A stretch of 12,815 nucleotides of DNA from Subdoligranulum sp. (GCA_004555405.1 SFIE01000050.1:1-12815); one strand, 5' to 3'. Positions 1 to 6,543 are shown, counted from the first letter of the stretch. Notes: a model not told the origin generated them from the letters alone. Numbers and translations are program-made.

Positions 1-2
1 AA

Positions 3-632
3 AAGGTGCGTTTCCATGATCTCAGACACACCTTCGCAACCATGTCACTGGAGCACGGTATGGACATCAAGACGCTGTCCTCCATCATCGGGCATGTATC
101 CTCCGGTACAACCCTGAACATCTACACCCACATAACCAATAAGATGCAGGAAAATGCTGCGGCAAGCATCGACCGAGGCATTGCAAAAACAGAGGTATCG
201 GAAAGGACAACCGAAAAGCCGTCTGAAGAACAGAAGTTCGTGCCATATACGGCTCCTCGCCGCAGACCGGGGACCGGCTATGTGAAGCAGCTCAAGGATG
301 ACCTCTGGGAAGGAAGGTATTCGCCCGTCTGGCCTGACGGCAAGAAGCACTCCCGCAATGTCTACGGGCGCACCCAGGAGGAGTGCGAGGCAAAACTGGC
401 AAAGCTGATCCTTCAGATGAACGCAGAGATCGCAGCCCTGCGGACTGGAACGGCCACGGAGTATCCCGACGGCGTCAGCCCAAAGAAAAAGCAGTTGGCC
501 GCCTATCTGCGTGAGAATCCCGGCGTGAGCAATAAGAGCTATATCGCGCGGGAACTGGACATCGACCGCACTACGGTGCAGAAGTACTATGACGAGGTCA
601 GAGCGGAACTGGCGGCTCCGGCTGCCCAGTGA
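3..632 (+). CDS. Tyrosine recombinase/integrase, 3' part, with C-terminal arm-type and HTH domains
   Basis: This is the C-terminal part of a site-specific tyrosine recombinase; the reading frame is open to the window edge, so the true start lies outside. Residues are numbered from the GTG at 6. The catalytic box HDLRH gives His4 and Arg7, GH gives His30, and Tyr40 in IYTH is the predicted nucleophile that makes the covalent link to DNA. After about residue 60 there is a charged linker. Residues 90-140 (GTGYVKQLKDDLWEGRYSP onward) resemble the three-stranded arm-type DNA-binding domain normally found at the N-terminus of such integrases. Residues 165-203 resemble a helix-turn-helix (SYIARELDIDRTTVQKYYDE). 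It probably drives excision and integration of the element that lies to the left, and it points at the 3' end of a tRNA gene. The recombinase call is secure; the two tail domains are judged by eye. Confidence 0.9.
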   Translation, partial: KVRFHDLRHTFATMSLEHGMDIKTLSSIIGHVSSGTTLNIYTHITNKMQENAAASIDRGIAKTEVSERTTEKPSEEQKFVPYTAPRRRPGTGYVKQLKDDLWEGRYSPVWPDGKKHSRNVYGRTQEECEAKLAKLILQMNAEIAALRTGTATEYPDGVSPKKKQLAAYLRENPGVSNKSYIARELDIDRTTVQKYYDEVRAELAAPAAQ

Positions 633-657
633 GAGAACGCCTGACAGGAGATAGGCG

Positions 658-735
658 ATGAACCAGATGCAAGCCCCTCAACAGGTGCTACGCCATAATC
701 AAAGATTAGCAAAATTAACGGGCGGTGAGATTTAG
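658..735 (+). CDS. Possible 25-residue small protein downstream of the integrase
   Basis: An ATG at 658 is preceded by AGGAG (646-650) at a 7-base spacing, which is a good ribosome binding site. It opens a 25-codon frame (MNQMQAPQQVLRHNQRLAKL..., stop TAG 733-735). The peptide is basic and Gln-rich, with no recognisable domain. The stop codon lies in the loop of the 718-750 stem-loop, so translation would run into that structure. It could be a real small protein of the mobile element, a leader peptide, or a remnant cut off by rearrangement. The only support is the ribosome binding site and the position 25 bases after the integrase stop. Confidence 0.3.
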   Translation: MNQMQAPQQVLRHNQRLAKLTGGEI

Positions 736-750
736 AAACTCACCGCCCGT
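718..750 (+). terminator. 12-bp perfect stem-loop after the integrase, possible terminator
   Basis: ACGGGCGGTGAG (718-729) and CTCACCGCCCGT (739-750) are perfect inverted arms around a 9-base loop. On the plus strand no T-run follows, so it is not a canonical rho-independent terminator in that direction. On the minus strand the stem is followed by TAATTTT. It may end integrase transcription weakly or protect the mRNA 3' end. Confidence 0.4.
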
Positions 751-805
751 GTTCCCGTAAAGTGGTCAGAAATTCGTCCCGTCTGTGGTATTATTGTGGT
801 CAAAC

Positions 806-838
806 GAAAAATCACCGCCGATTTGGCGGTGATTTTTC
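806..838. terminator. Bidirectional rho-independent terminator between mobile element and tRNA-Ala
   Basis: GAAAAATCACCGCC (806-819) and GGCGGTGATTTTTC (825-838) form a 14-bp perfect stem with the 5-base loop GATTT. A/T tracts on both flanks make it work in either direction. On the minus strand it begins six bases after the tRNA-Ala CCA end, so it is the likely tRNA terminator. On the plus strand it would stop transcripts coming from the integrase side. Its inner core TCACCGCC/GGCGGTGA is shared with the 718-750 stem. Confidence 0.75.
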
Positions 839-844
839 TCAAAA

Positions 845-920
845 TGGTGGACCTAATCGGGATCGAACCGACGACCTTACGGATGCGAACCGTACGCTCT
901 CCCAGCTGAGCTATAGGCCC
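845..920 (-). tRNA. tRNA-Ala (anticodon CGC)
   Basis: The minus strand folds into a complete 76-base cloverleaf with an encoded CCA (845-847). The acceptor arms are GGGCCTA and TAGGTCC, and include the G3:U70 wobble pair that is the alanine identity element. The D-arm is GCTC...GAGC. The anticodon stem TACGG/CCGTA closes the loop TTCGCAT, so the anticodon is CGC (reads GCG codons). The T-arm is GTCGG-TTCGATC-CCGAT. The 3' end faces the integrase, consistent with the gene being the integration target of the element to the left. Confidence 0.95.
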
Positions 921-959
921 ATATTAAAAAGCTTGACAAATGCGAAAGACTACTTATTA

Positions 960-988
960 AGAGTAGACCTTTTGGCATAAAAAGTCAA
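960..988 (-). promoter_or_regulatory. Candidate sigma-A promoter of tRNA-Ala
   Basis: On the minus strand, TTGACT (983-988) lies 17 bases before TACTCT (960-965), giving a good -35 and a weak -10. Transcription would begin about 35-40 bases before the mature tRNA 5' end at 920. The -35 overlaps one arm of a 10-bp inverted repeat, AAAGCTTGAC (928-937) and GTCAAGCTTT (984-993). Confidence 0.5.
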
Positions 989-1029
989 GCTTTATTTTAT
1001 GAAAAATATTCAATGAAAATTATATTTTT

Positions 1030-1257
1030 TCAGTCCAGCGAAAAATCTTCCGGCGAAAAGCTGGGCAGCTTGGGCTGCTGGCGGGGCACCCGGCGCAGCG
1101 GATCATACAAATATTTTCGGCAGCAGAAAGTGGGGGCAACCAGCCCTTTTTTTGTGCAAAGGATCAACACATTGTCAGATGCGCGGCGGCCATGCTCGCA
1201 ATACTCGCAGGCAGGGGCAATGGTTTCACCGCAAATGGTATTTTTTACACGAAGCAC
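1030..1257 (-). CDS. Small Cys-rich protein, putative metal-binding (function unknown)
   Basis: This encodes a 75-residue cytosolic protein with no signal peptide. I chose the GTG at 1257 because AAGGAGG (1268-1274 on the complement) sits 10 bases before it; the frame extends to a TTG at 1278, but that codon overlaps the ribosome binding site. The protein has Cys at 9, 17, 20, 34, 45 and 46 in the pattern C-x7-C-x2-C-x13-C-x10-CC. A basic stretch follows (YDPLRRVPRQQPKLP) and the C-terminus is acidic. The cysteine spacing suggests a zinc ribbon or iron-sulfur site, but that is inference. The wording (EYCEHGRR, YDPLRRVP, QPKLP, FSPEDFSL) is familiar to me as a conserved unnamed protein of gut Clostridia. 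It starts 26 bases after the stop of the YlbJ-like gene and is likely co-transcribed with it. Confidence 0.75.
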   Translation of the reverse strand: MLRVKNTICGETIAPACEYCEHGRRASDNVLILCTKKGLVAPTFCCRKYLYDPLRRVPRQQPKLPSFSPEDFSLD

Positions 1258-1283
1258 AGGGCGAAAACCTCCTTCCAAGGGTT

Positions 1284-2366
1284 TTACTTATTATAAAACT
1301 TCCGGCTTTTTTTGTAAAGAGATGCCTTTTCCAGCCGATCCAGTACAAGGCAGCAGAACAAAAACAGCAGCAGGGCGCGATCTCCCGGCAAGCGCCGGTA
1401 CACAATAAATTGCCGATTCACAAAGGCCGCCGCAGAAATATCCTGCGGGAAAATATGCACGGCAATGTATAAAAATGTCTGGCTCAGCACAAGCTGCAAA
1501 GGCCGTGTAAGCGCCAGTGCGCCAAGCGAGTACCGCCCGTGTGAAAGGGCTTTTAACTGGCACCAAACACTCAGGCTTAAAATGCTCATGCTGCCGCAGC
1601 AGCCCCGCAAAGCGGCCGTGCCGGCCAAGGCTGCCCAGCTGCGGCAGCCGGAGCTGATCTCCAGAAGGCCGGCCAAAACGGCCCGGCTGAGGGGCGTAAA
1701 CAGTATTTGATCGCCAAGGGCGAGCACCATGCGAAAAAACACCACGCTGCCGCAAACCTGCAGGCTGTTTTGCACAGCGCTGCCGATTGCCCCGGCCAGC
1801 CCTTGCGGGGTGGGTGTAGGCTGTGCCGCTAAATCGCAAAAAGAGCTTTCGTTTTGGGGGTGGAGCCAGCGCAAAGCCAGCCCGCACACCAGCCCGGCCG
1901 CCAGGTGGCAGGCGTACAGCATCACACCCAAAACCGGCCGCCCCAGCATAAGCCCGCCGACCGCCGCAGTAAACCCCGGGCTGCAAACCGTTCCGGCGGC
2001 CAGCAGCCGCCCGGCTTCTTTTGACGAGAGCTCCTGCTGTTGGCAGCACTGTGCCAGCCCGGCAGCCAATGCGGTGTAACCGCCCAGCCAGCCCAACAGC
2101 AAAAGCAGCGGGGCTTTGCCGCTGCGCAGTCCAAGCAAACGGCATAGAGGCCGCAAGGGCATGGCCAGCCAGAATGCTGCGGGAGATTCCAAAAGCAGGG
2201 TACTGATCACAAAAAAAGGAAACAGTGCAGGCAAAAGGCTTTGGGCACAAAGCTGCAGCCCATCGCCAAAGCCCTGCACGCACACGGCGGGGAAAATCCA
2301 AAAACAACCGGCAATGCCAAGAAAGATCCAGGGGGCAAGCAGCAATTTCATGCGGGGAAAAATCAT
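1284..2366 (-). CDS. ylbJ: YlbJ/SpoVV-like sporulation integral membrane protein
   Basis: A 360-residue polytopic membrane protein that resembles the YlbJ (SpoVV) family, whose B. subtilis member (about 400 residues) helps move dipicolinic acid into the forespore. Hydrophobic segments are visible near residues 10-30, 38-58, 85-105, 125-165, 200-235 and 255-270, with a further one near 330-342. Family-like stretches are SLLPALFPFFVIS (43-55), GWLGGYTALAAGL (92-104), CSPGFTAAVGGLMLG (128-142), YACHLAAGL (151-159) and LLEISSGC (234-241), laid out like the nucleoside-recognition (Gate) fold. The protein is unusually rich in Cys and the C-terminal tail is basic. The ATG at 2366 has AAGGAG upstream at good spacing. 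It is divergent from yqfC across 70 bp, and the Cys-rich gene follows. I recognise the family by pattern, so ylbJ versus a paralogue is not settled. Confidence 0.65.
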   Translation of the reverse strand: MIFPRMKLLLAPWIFLGIAGCFWIFPAVCVQGFGDGLQLCAQSLLPALFPFFVISTLLLESPAAFWLAMPLRPLCRLLGLRSGKAPLLLLLGWLGGYTALAAGLAQCCQQQELSSKEAGRLLAAGTVCSPGFTAAVGGLMLGRPVLGVMLYACHLAAGLVCGLALRWLHPQNESSFCDLAAQPTPTPQGLAGAIGSAVQNSLQVCGSVVFFRMVLALGDQILFTPLSRAVLAGLLEISSGCRSWAALAGTAALRGCCGSMSILSLSVWCQLKALSHGRYSLGALALTRPLQLVLSQTFLYIAVHIFPQDISAAAFVNRQFIVYRRLPGDRALLLFLFCCLVLDRLEKASLYKKSRKFYNK

Positions 2367-2436
2367 AATCGGCGGCTCCTTTCACTATATATTGCAAGAC
2401 AGGCTGAAGAAAATCCACAGGGAGGAAACAGCCCCC

Positions 2437-2730
2437 ATGAAACAGCACTTCAATGTAAGCTGCGGCTTGTTTTCTCAGCCGCCACAAAATTTTTATGCCA
2501 GGCCCGAAATGCATATTCTGTGCGGAGGGCTGATCCAAATTGAAAACTGCGGAAAAATCATGGATTTTTCCTCGAGCGGATTATCGCTGTGTGCAGGAAG
2601 ATGGAATATCTGCCTGTACGGCACAGAGCTTATGATCCGATCGTTGACAGGGCATCGGCTTATTGTTGCGGGAAAGATCAGCCGGATAGAATTTGAACTA
2701 TTGGAAAACCCAAAGGAGACACCGCCATGA
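2437..2730 (+). CDS. yqfC: Sporulation protein YqfC
   Basis: A 97-residue protein whose size and position match YqfC (about 93 residues), a small sporulation protein of the sigma-E regulon in B. subtilis with unknown biochemical role. The pattern PEMHILCGGLIQIENCGKI...LYGTELMIRSLTGHRLIVAGKISRIEFE fits the family's beta-rich core: an 'I-IENH-GI' strand followed by G-x-L-x-I-x-G-x-I and a terminal I-E-F strand. The ATG at 2437 is preceded by AGGGAGG (2419-2425), 11 bases away; the frame extends further upstream but only into the shadow of the divergent gene. The stop overlaps the yqfD start (ATGA, 2727-2730), a classic translational coupling. The N-terminal 25 residues are not basic as in B. 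subtilis, and the sequence is rather divergent. Confidence 0.8.
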   Translation: MKQHFNVSCGLFSQPPQNFYARPEMHILCGGLIQIENCGKIMDFSSSGLSLCAGRWNICLYGTELMIRSLTGHRLIVAGKISRIEFELLENPKETPP

Positions 2731-3908
2731 AATTGCCGGGAAAAACCGCGTGTTTCAGCCGTGCCGGGCTTGCCGGGCTCACCTTCGAAGCCAGAGGCGG
2801 CCAGCAGGAAAAGCTGCTGAACTGGTGCATTTCTCACCAGGTGCAGCTGTGCAGCATCCAAGCCGGTGATACAGGCTTTACGGCAGATATTGCAGCGGCG
2901 GATTACGCGCGCCTTCATGCACCGGCCCGACGCTGCCGCACACGCTTGCGGGTGATCGCTCGCAGGGGAAGCTGGTTTCACCTGCGTTGGCTGCTGCAGC
3001 GCCCGGGGCTGGTGCTGGGTGTTGTGCTGTTCTGCTGGCTGATGCTGTGGAGCACAAATTACCTGTGGGCTGTACGCTTTGTGAATGTTCCCACACAGCA
3101 GCAGCAAAAAATACGCGCAGTTTTAAGTGAATGCGCTCTTTGTGAAGGGCAGAGAGTGACCGAACAAAAACTGGCGCTTGCCCACCGTGCGCTGCTTTCG
3201 CAAAGCGAAAACTGGGGCTGGACGGCACTGAATTTTTATAAAGGCCGCCTTGTGGCCGAGCGCACCGAGGGCCGCCCCAGTGTGCCGGTGCTGCAAAAAG
3301 ATCATCGGCCCTATGTGGCAGCAGCGGATGCCACGATCGTGGAAACCCACATTGAAAGCGGCTTTGCGCAAATTGCGGCAGGGCAGCAGGTGGAACAAGG
3401 GCAGCTTTTGATTTCCGGCGAGCGCCCGGCGCGCGATGGAACCCCGGTGCAGCAAGAGCCTTTGGGGCGTGTGATCGGCCTTGTGCAGCGGGATTATCAG
3501 GCCGTTCGCCCGCTATGGGAAGAATATTTGGGAAAAACAGGCAGGATCGCAAGCAAAAAAAACTTGATCTGCCCACTTGGAACCATACAATTTGCACAAA
3601 GAAAGCCGGATTTTAAAACCTTTGAAAGCAAAACCGTGCAGGAAGCGTTGTGCCTTGGCCCAATTTCACTTCCGGCTACAATCACAGAAACATGGTATCT
3701 TGAAAAAACAATGCAGGAGCGAACGCTTTCTGAAAAGGCAGCGCGGGAATTTGCCCAATATGCGTGCCTTATGCAGCTATACAGCGATTTTCCGGATGCA
3801 AAAATTGCGGCGCGATCGGCAGAGGAAAGCTGGCAGAATGGCGTTTTGACCTGTACGATGCACTTTACTTTTCGCGCAAACATTGCGGTTCGTGCCGGGG
3901 CATCGTAA
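2727..3908 (+). CDS. yqfD: Sporulation protein YqfD
   Basis: A 393-residue protein matching YqfD (about 398 residues), a membrane-anchored sporulation protein of the sigma-E regulon in B. subtilis, conserved next to yqfC. An N-terminal soluble part (1-85) contains the Cys-containing stretch LLNWCISHQVQLCSI and ends in a strongly basic segment (68-82). One transmembrane helix follows (about 93-115, GLVLGVVLFCWLMLW). The rest is a large extracytoplasmic domain that should lie between the mother-cell and forespore membranes. Inside it, residues 185-235 (HRPYVAAADATIVETHIESGFAQ and GQQVEQGQLLISG) show the V-x-x-G-Q-x-V-x-x-G-x-x-L-I pattern of YqfD and of lipoyl/barrel-sandwich-like folds. It overlaps yqfC by 4 bp. 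The next gene, phoH, is 107 bp downstream and has its own promoter candidate. Confidence 0.88.
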   Translation: MKLPGKTACFSRAGLAGLTFEARGGQQEKLLNWCISHQVQLCSIQAGDTGFTADIAAADYARLHAPARRCRTRLRVIARRGSWFHLRWLLQRPGLVLGVVLFCWLMLWSTNYLWAVRFVNVPTQQQQKIRAVLSECALCEGQRVTEQKLALAHRALLSQSENWGWTALNFYKGRLVAERTEGRPSVPVLQKDHRPYVAAADATIVETHIESGFAQIAAGQQVEQGQLLISGERPARDGTPVQQEPLGRVIGLVQRDYQAVRPLWEEYLGKTGRIASKKNLICPLGTIQFAQRKPDFKTFESKTVQEALCLGPISLPATITETWYLEKTMQERTLSEKAAREFAQYACLMQLYSDFPDAKIAARSAEESWQNGVLTCTMHFTFRANIAVRAGAS

Positions 3909-3914
3909 ACGAGC

Positions 3915-3967
3915 GAAAATTTTAGTCAATATTCACAGTTTCCTTCTGAAAATTTTAGTGATATAAT
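3915..3967 (+). promoter_or_regulatory. Extended -10 promoter of phoH with a 12-bp direct repeat
   Basis: TGATATAAT (3959-3967) is a perfect extended -10 (TG-N-TATAAT) with no good -35 at 16-18 bases. Immediately upstream, GAAAATTTTAGT occurs twice, at 3915-3926 and 3948-3959, 33 bp apart (about three helical turns). The second copy abuts the -10. The arrangement looks like two operator half-sites or activator sites, but no regulator can be named. Confidence 0.55.
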
Positions 3968-4015
3968 AAACACAAACCATAGGTGAAAAAGGCTGAATGC
4001 ACAGGAGGCGCAGAT

Positions 4016-5020
4016 TTGGCAGAACGAGTTGTAGAATTGGACAGCATGGAGCTGGCGGTGGCGATTTTTGGCAACTGCGATCAGAATATCCGTATGCTGG
4101 AAAACGAATTTCATGTAACGGCGGTGTGCCGTGGGTCACAGCTGAAACTGGTGGGCGAACCGGAAGGCGTGACCGGCGCGGCGCAGGCTATTGACGGCAT
4201 GCTTACGCTTTTGCAAAACCATACCCCGCTGGAGGAACAAACCGTTCGATATTGCATCAGCCTTGCCCGCGCAGGCGAAGAAAAGCGTGTGCAGGAGCTT
4301 ACCGAGGATTTTGTGGCGGTCACCGCCAAGGGCCGCCCGGTTCGCCCCAAAACATTGGGTCAAAAAGAATATCTGCGCGCGATCCGTGACCATTCCATCA
4401 CATTTGGTGTTGGCCCGGCGGGCACGGGCAAAACCTATCTGGCGGTTGCAATGGCGGTAAAAGCATTTAAAAGCAAGGATGTGAGCCGCATTATCCTCAC
4501 GCGCCCTGCAGTGGAAGCGGGCGAAAAGCTGGGATTTTTGCCGGGTGATCTGCAAACCAAGGTCGACCCCTATCTGCGCCCGCTGTACGATGGCTTGTAT
4601 GATATGCTGGGGGCAGAAACCTTTCAGAAGCTGCTGGAAAAGCAGTGCATCGAGGTTGCACCGCTGGCCTATATGCGCGGCCGAACGCTGGATGATGCGT
4701 TTATCATTCTGGATGAAGCACAGAATACCAGCCCTGAGCAGATGAAAATGTTCCTCACCCGCATGGGCAATGGCAGTAAGGTCGTGGTGACCGGCGATGT
4801 GACCCAGATCGATCTGCCCGATAAAGCCCGCAGCGGCCTTGTGGATGCGCTGAAGATCCTAAAGGGCATCGAGGGCATTGCGCAGATCCATTTCTCCGAA
4901 AAAGATGTGGTTCGCCACCGTCTTGTGCAGGAGATCGTGCGTGCTTATGACCGTGCGGCACAGGCAAAACTGGCAGGCAGCACAGCAGAGCGTGCCGCTG
5001 AGACAAAGGAAAGCCGCTGA
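4016..5020 (+). CDS. phoH: PhoH-family ATPase
   Basis: A 334-residue cytosolic PhoH-like P-loop ATPase. The family is widely conserved beside ybeY and is linked to RNA metabolism, though its exact reaction is unsettled. I place the start at TTG 4016 because AGGAGG (4003-4008) is 7 bases upstream; an in-frame GTG at 3983 lacks such a site. Residues 1-65 form the N-terminal KH-like region (LFGNxDxN-type stretch). Walker A is GPAGTGKT (133-140), followed by LTRPAVEAGEKLGFLPGD (161-178). Walker B is FIILDEAQN (229-237), then TGDVTQIDLP (259-268) and RHRLVQEIVRAYD (300-312). The Lys/Ala-rich last 20 residues are not conserved. In B. subtilis pgpH sits between phoH and ybeY; here ybeY follows directly after 86 bp. 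Confidence 0.95.
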   Translation: MAERVVELDSMELAVAIFGNCDQNIRMLENEFHVTAVCRGSQLKLVGEPEGVTGAAQAIDGMLTLLQNHTPLEEQTVRYCISLARAGEEKRVQELTEDFVAVTAKGRPVRPKTLGQKEYLRAIRDHSITFGVGPAGTGKTYLAVAMAVKAFKSKDVSRIILTRPAVEAGEKLGFLPGDLQTKVDPYLRPLYDGLYDMLGAETFQKLLEKQCIEVAPLAYMRGRTLDDAFIILDEAQNTSPEQMKMFLTRMGNGSKVVVTGDVTQIDLPDKARSGLVDALKILKGIEGIAQIHFSEKDVVRHRLVQEIVRAYDRAAQAKLAGSTAERAAETKESR

Positions 5021-5106
5021 TACCAAGTGCGGATCGTACACAGATGCCTGAACAAAAAGAAAAGTAAATACGAAAAAACGGAAATATACGAAAGGAGAAA
5101 ACCATT

Positions 5107-5607
5107 ATGTCCAACAAAGTTCTTATCAGTAATCAGCAGAAAGCCGTCAAGGTGCCTTCGGGAATGCGCATTCTCATTCGCCGTGCCTGCAACGCGGTGC
5201 TCAAATATGAAGGTTTTGAAGGAAACGCGGAAGTAAGCGTGACCTTTGTGGATAATGCGCGTATTGCCGAGCTGAACAACGAATACCGCAATAAGCCCAT
5301 GCCCACCGATGTTCTCAGCTTTCCTTTGGGGCAGGACGGTGTGTATGATATCGACCCTGAAACCGGCTGCAAGATGCTGGGCGATGTGGTGATCAGCATG
5401 GAGCGCGCGGTGGAACAGGCCGAGCTTTACGGCCATCCGCTGCAGCGTGAGGTAGCGTTTTTAACGGTGCATTCCATGCTGCATCTGCTGGGATACGACC
5501 ATGAGCAGGGTGGGCTCGAGGCCGTGCGTATGCGCGAGAAAGAGGAGGCTGTGCTGATCCAGCTGGGTTTGCCCCGCACGGTTTCCTATACAGTAGACGA
5601 AATTTGA
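5107..5607 (+). CDS. ybeY: Endoribonuclease YbeY
   Basis: A 166-residue zinc-dependent endoribonuclease acting in 16S rRNA 3'-end maturation and late ribosome quality control. The catalytic/zinc motif H-x3-H-x5-H is intact as HSMLHLLGYDH (His122, His126, His132). TDVLSFPL (67-74) and LGDVVIS (91-97) are the other family signatures. Length is normal for Firmicutes. The ATG at 5107 has AAAGGAG about 10 bases upstream. It lies between phoH and era, the standard neighbourhood for ribosome assembly genes, and 33 bp before era, so co-transcription is very likely. Arg21, Arg25 and Arg26 in the RILIRRA stretch may contribute to RNA contact. Confidence 0.96.
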   Translation: MSNKVLISNQQKAVKVPSGMRILIRRACNAVLKYEGFEGNAEVSVTFVDNARIAELNNEYRNKPMPTDVLSFPLGQDGVYDIDPETGCKMLGDVVISMERAVEQAELYGHPLQREVAFLTVHSMLHLLGYDHEQGGLEAVRMREKEEAVLIQLGLPRTVSYTVDEI

Positions 5608-5640
5608 CCGGGCAATAAAAAGATACACGAGGAAATACTT

Positions 5641-6543
5641 TTGAATACATCTTACGATACCTATTCTGTTTTTGTGGCGTTGGTGGGCCGCCCGAATGTG
5701 GGCAAAAGCAGCCTTACCAATCGCTTGGTGGGCGAAAAAGTGGCCATTGTAACCAATAAGCCCCAAACCACACGCACCCGGATAACCGGCGTTGTCACGC
5801 GCGGCGCGGTGCAGTATGTGCTGCTGGATACTCCCGGCGTACACAAGGCACGCACCAAACTGGGCGGCCGCATGGATAAAACCGCATCGGATTCTCTGGC
5901 CGATGTGGATGTGACCCTGATGCTGTTTGAGCCTTACGGGGAACTGAACGAAAGCGAACAAAGCCTGATCCGGGCATTGAAGGGCTCTCCGGCCATTGCG
6001 ATCATCAATAAAACGGATACGCTCAAGGACCCTGCCGATCTGCAGGCCCGTAAAGCCGAGCTGGAGGCGCTGGGCGTGTTTAGTGAGGTGCGCGCCATTT
6101 CGGTGAAAGCCGACGAAGGCTGCGAATCGCTGTTTGATGAACTGGAGCAATACAAGGTGGAAGGCCCGCACTATTTCCCGGACGATGCCTACACCGATAT
6201 GCCGGAAAAAGCGCTTGTGAGTGAGATCATCCGCGAAAAAGCACTGCTCAATCTGCGTGATGAGATCCCCCACGGCATTGCAGTCACGGTGGAACGCTTC
6301 AAAGAGCGCCCGGATAAAAATATCATCGATATCGATGTGAATATCTATTGTGAGCGTAAAAGCCATAAGGGCATGGTGATCGGCAAGGGCGGCGCTATGC
6401 TGAAAAAAATCGCCAGTCAGGCCCGTGTGGAGTGCGAGGAATTTTTGGATGCCCGCGTGAATCTGCAATGCTGGGTAAAGGTGAAAGAGGACTGGCGCGA
6501 CAGTGACTTCCTTTTGAATGATTTCGGCTTTACCAAACCGTAA
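5641..6543 (+). CDS. era: GTPase Era
   Basis: A 300-residue GTPase that binds the 3' end of 16S rRNA and acts as a checkpoint in 30S subunit assembly. The G domain is complete: G1 GRPNVGKS (16-23), G2 around QTTRTRITG (42-50), G3 DTPG (63-66), G4 NKTD (123-126) and G5 SVKA (154-157). A C-terminal KH domain follows, with its GKGG loop at 248-251 (MVIGKGGAMLKKI). Length equals that of other Era proteins. The start is TTG at 5641, with GAGGA upstream at about 7 bases. It is preceded by ybeY, whose product works on the same rRNA end, and followed by a 109-bp structured leader and yqzL. Confidence 0.97.
   Translation: MNTSYDTYSVFVALVGRPNVGKSSLTNRLVGEKVAIVTNKPQTTRTRITGVVTRGAVQYVLLDTPGVHKARTKLGGRMDKTASDSLADVDVTLMLFEPYGELNESEQSLIRALKGSPAIAIINKTDTLKDPADLQARKAELEALGVFSEVRAISVKADEGCESLFDELEQYKVEGPHYFPDDAYTDMPEKALVSEIIREKALLNLRDEIPHGIAVTVERFKERPDKNIIDIDVNIYCERKSHKGMVIGKGGAMLKKIASQARVECEEFLDARVNLQCWVKVKEDWRDSDFLLNDFGFTKP

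Noticed and set aside
762..980. 72-codon open frame on the plus strand
   Set aside because: It reads straight through the antisense of tRNA-Ala and a terminator, a well-known source of spurious proteins.
1001..1029. AT-only hairpin AAAAATAT/ATATTTTT after the Cys-rich gene as a terminator
   Set aside because: The stem has no GC pairs and a 12-base loop, too weak to call; the 3' end of that minus-strand operon remains unassigned.
2367..2436. Possible sigma-E promoters between the YlbJ-like gene and yqfC (ATATATT near 2385-2391, TCATAAT near 2363-2369)
   Set aside because: No pair of elements matches the sigma-E consensus well enough on either strand; the AT-rich patch alone is not evidence.
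1291..2538. 415-codon open frame on the minus strand
   Set aside because: It is a shadow of the YlbJ-like gene in another frame, with Arg/Ala/Pro-rich low-complexity wording, and it crosses the divergent promoter region into yqfC.
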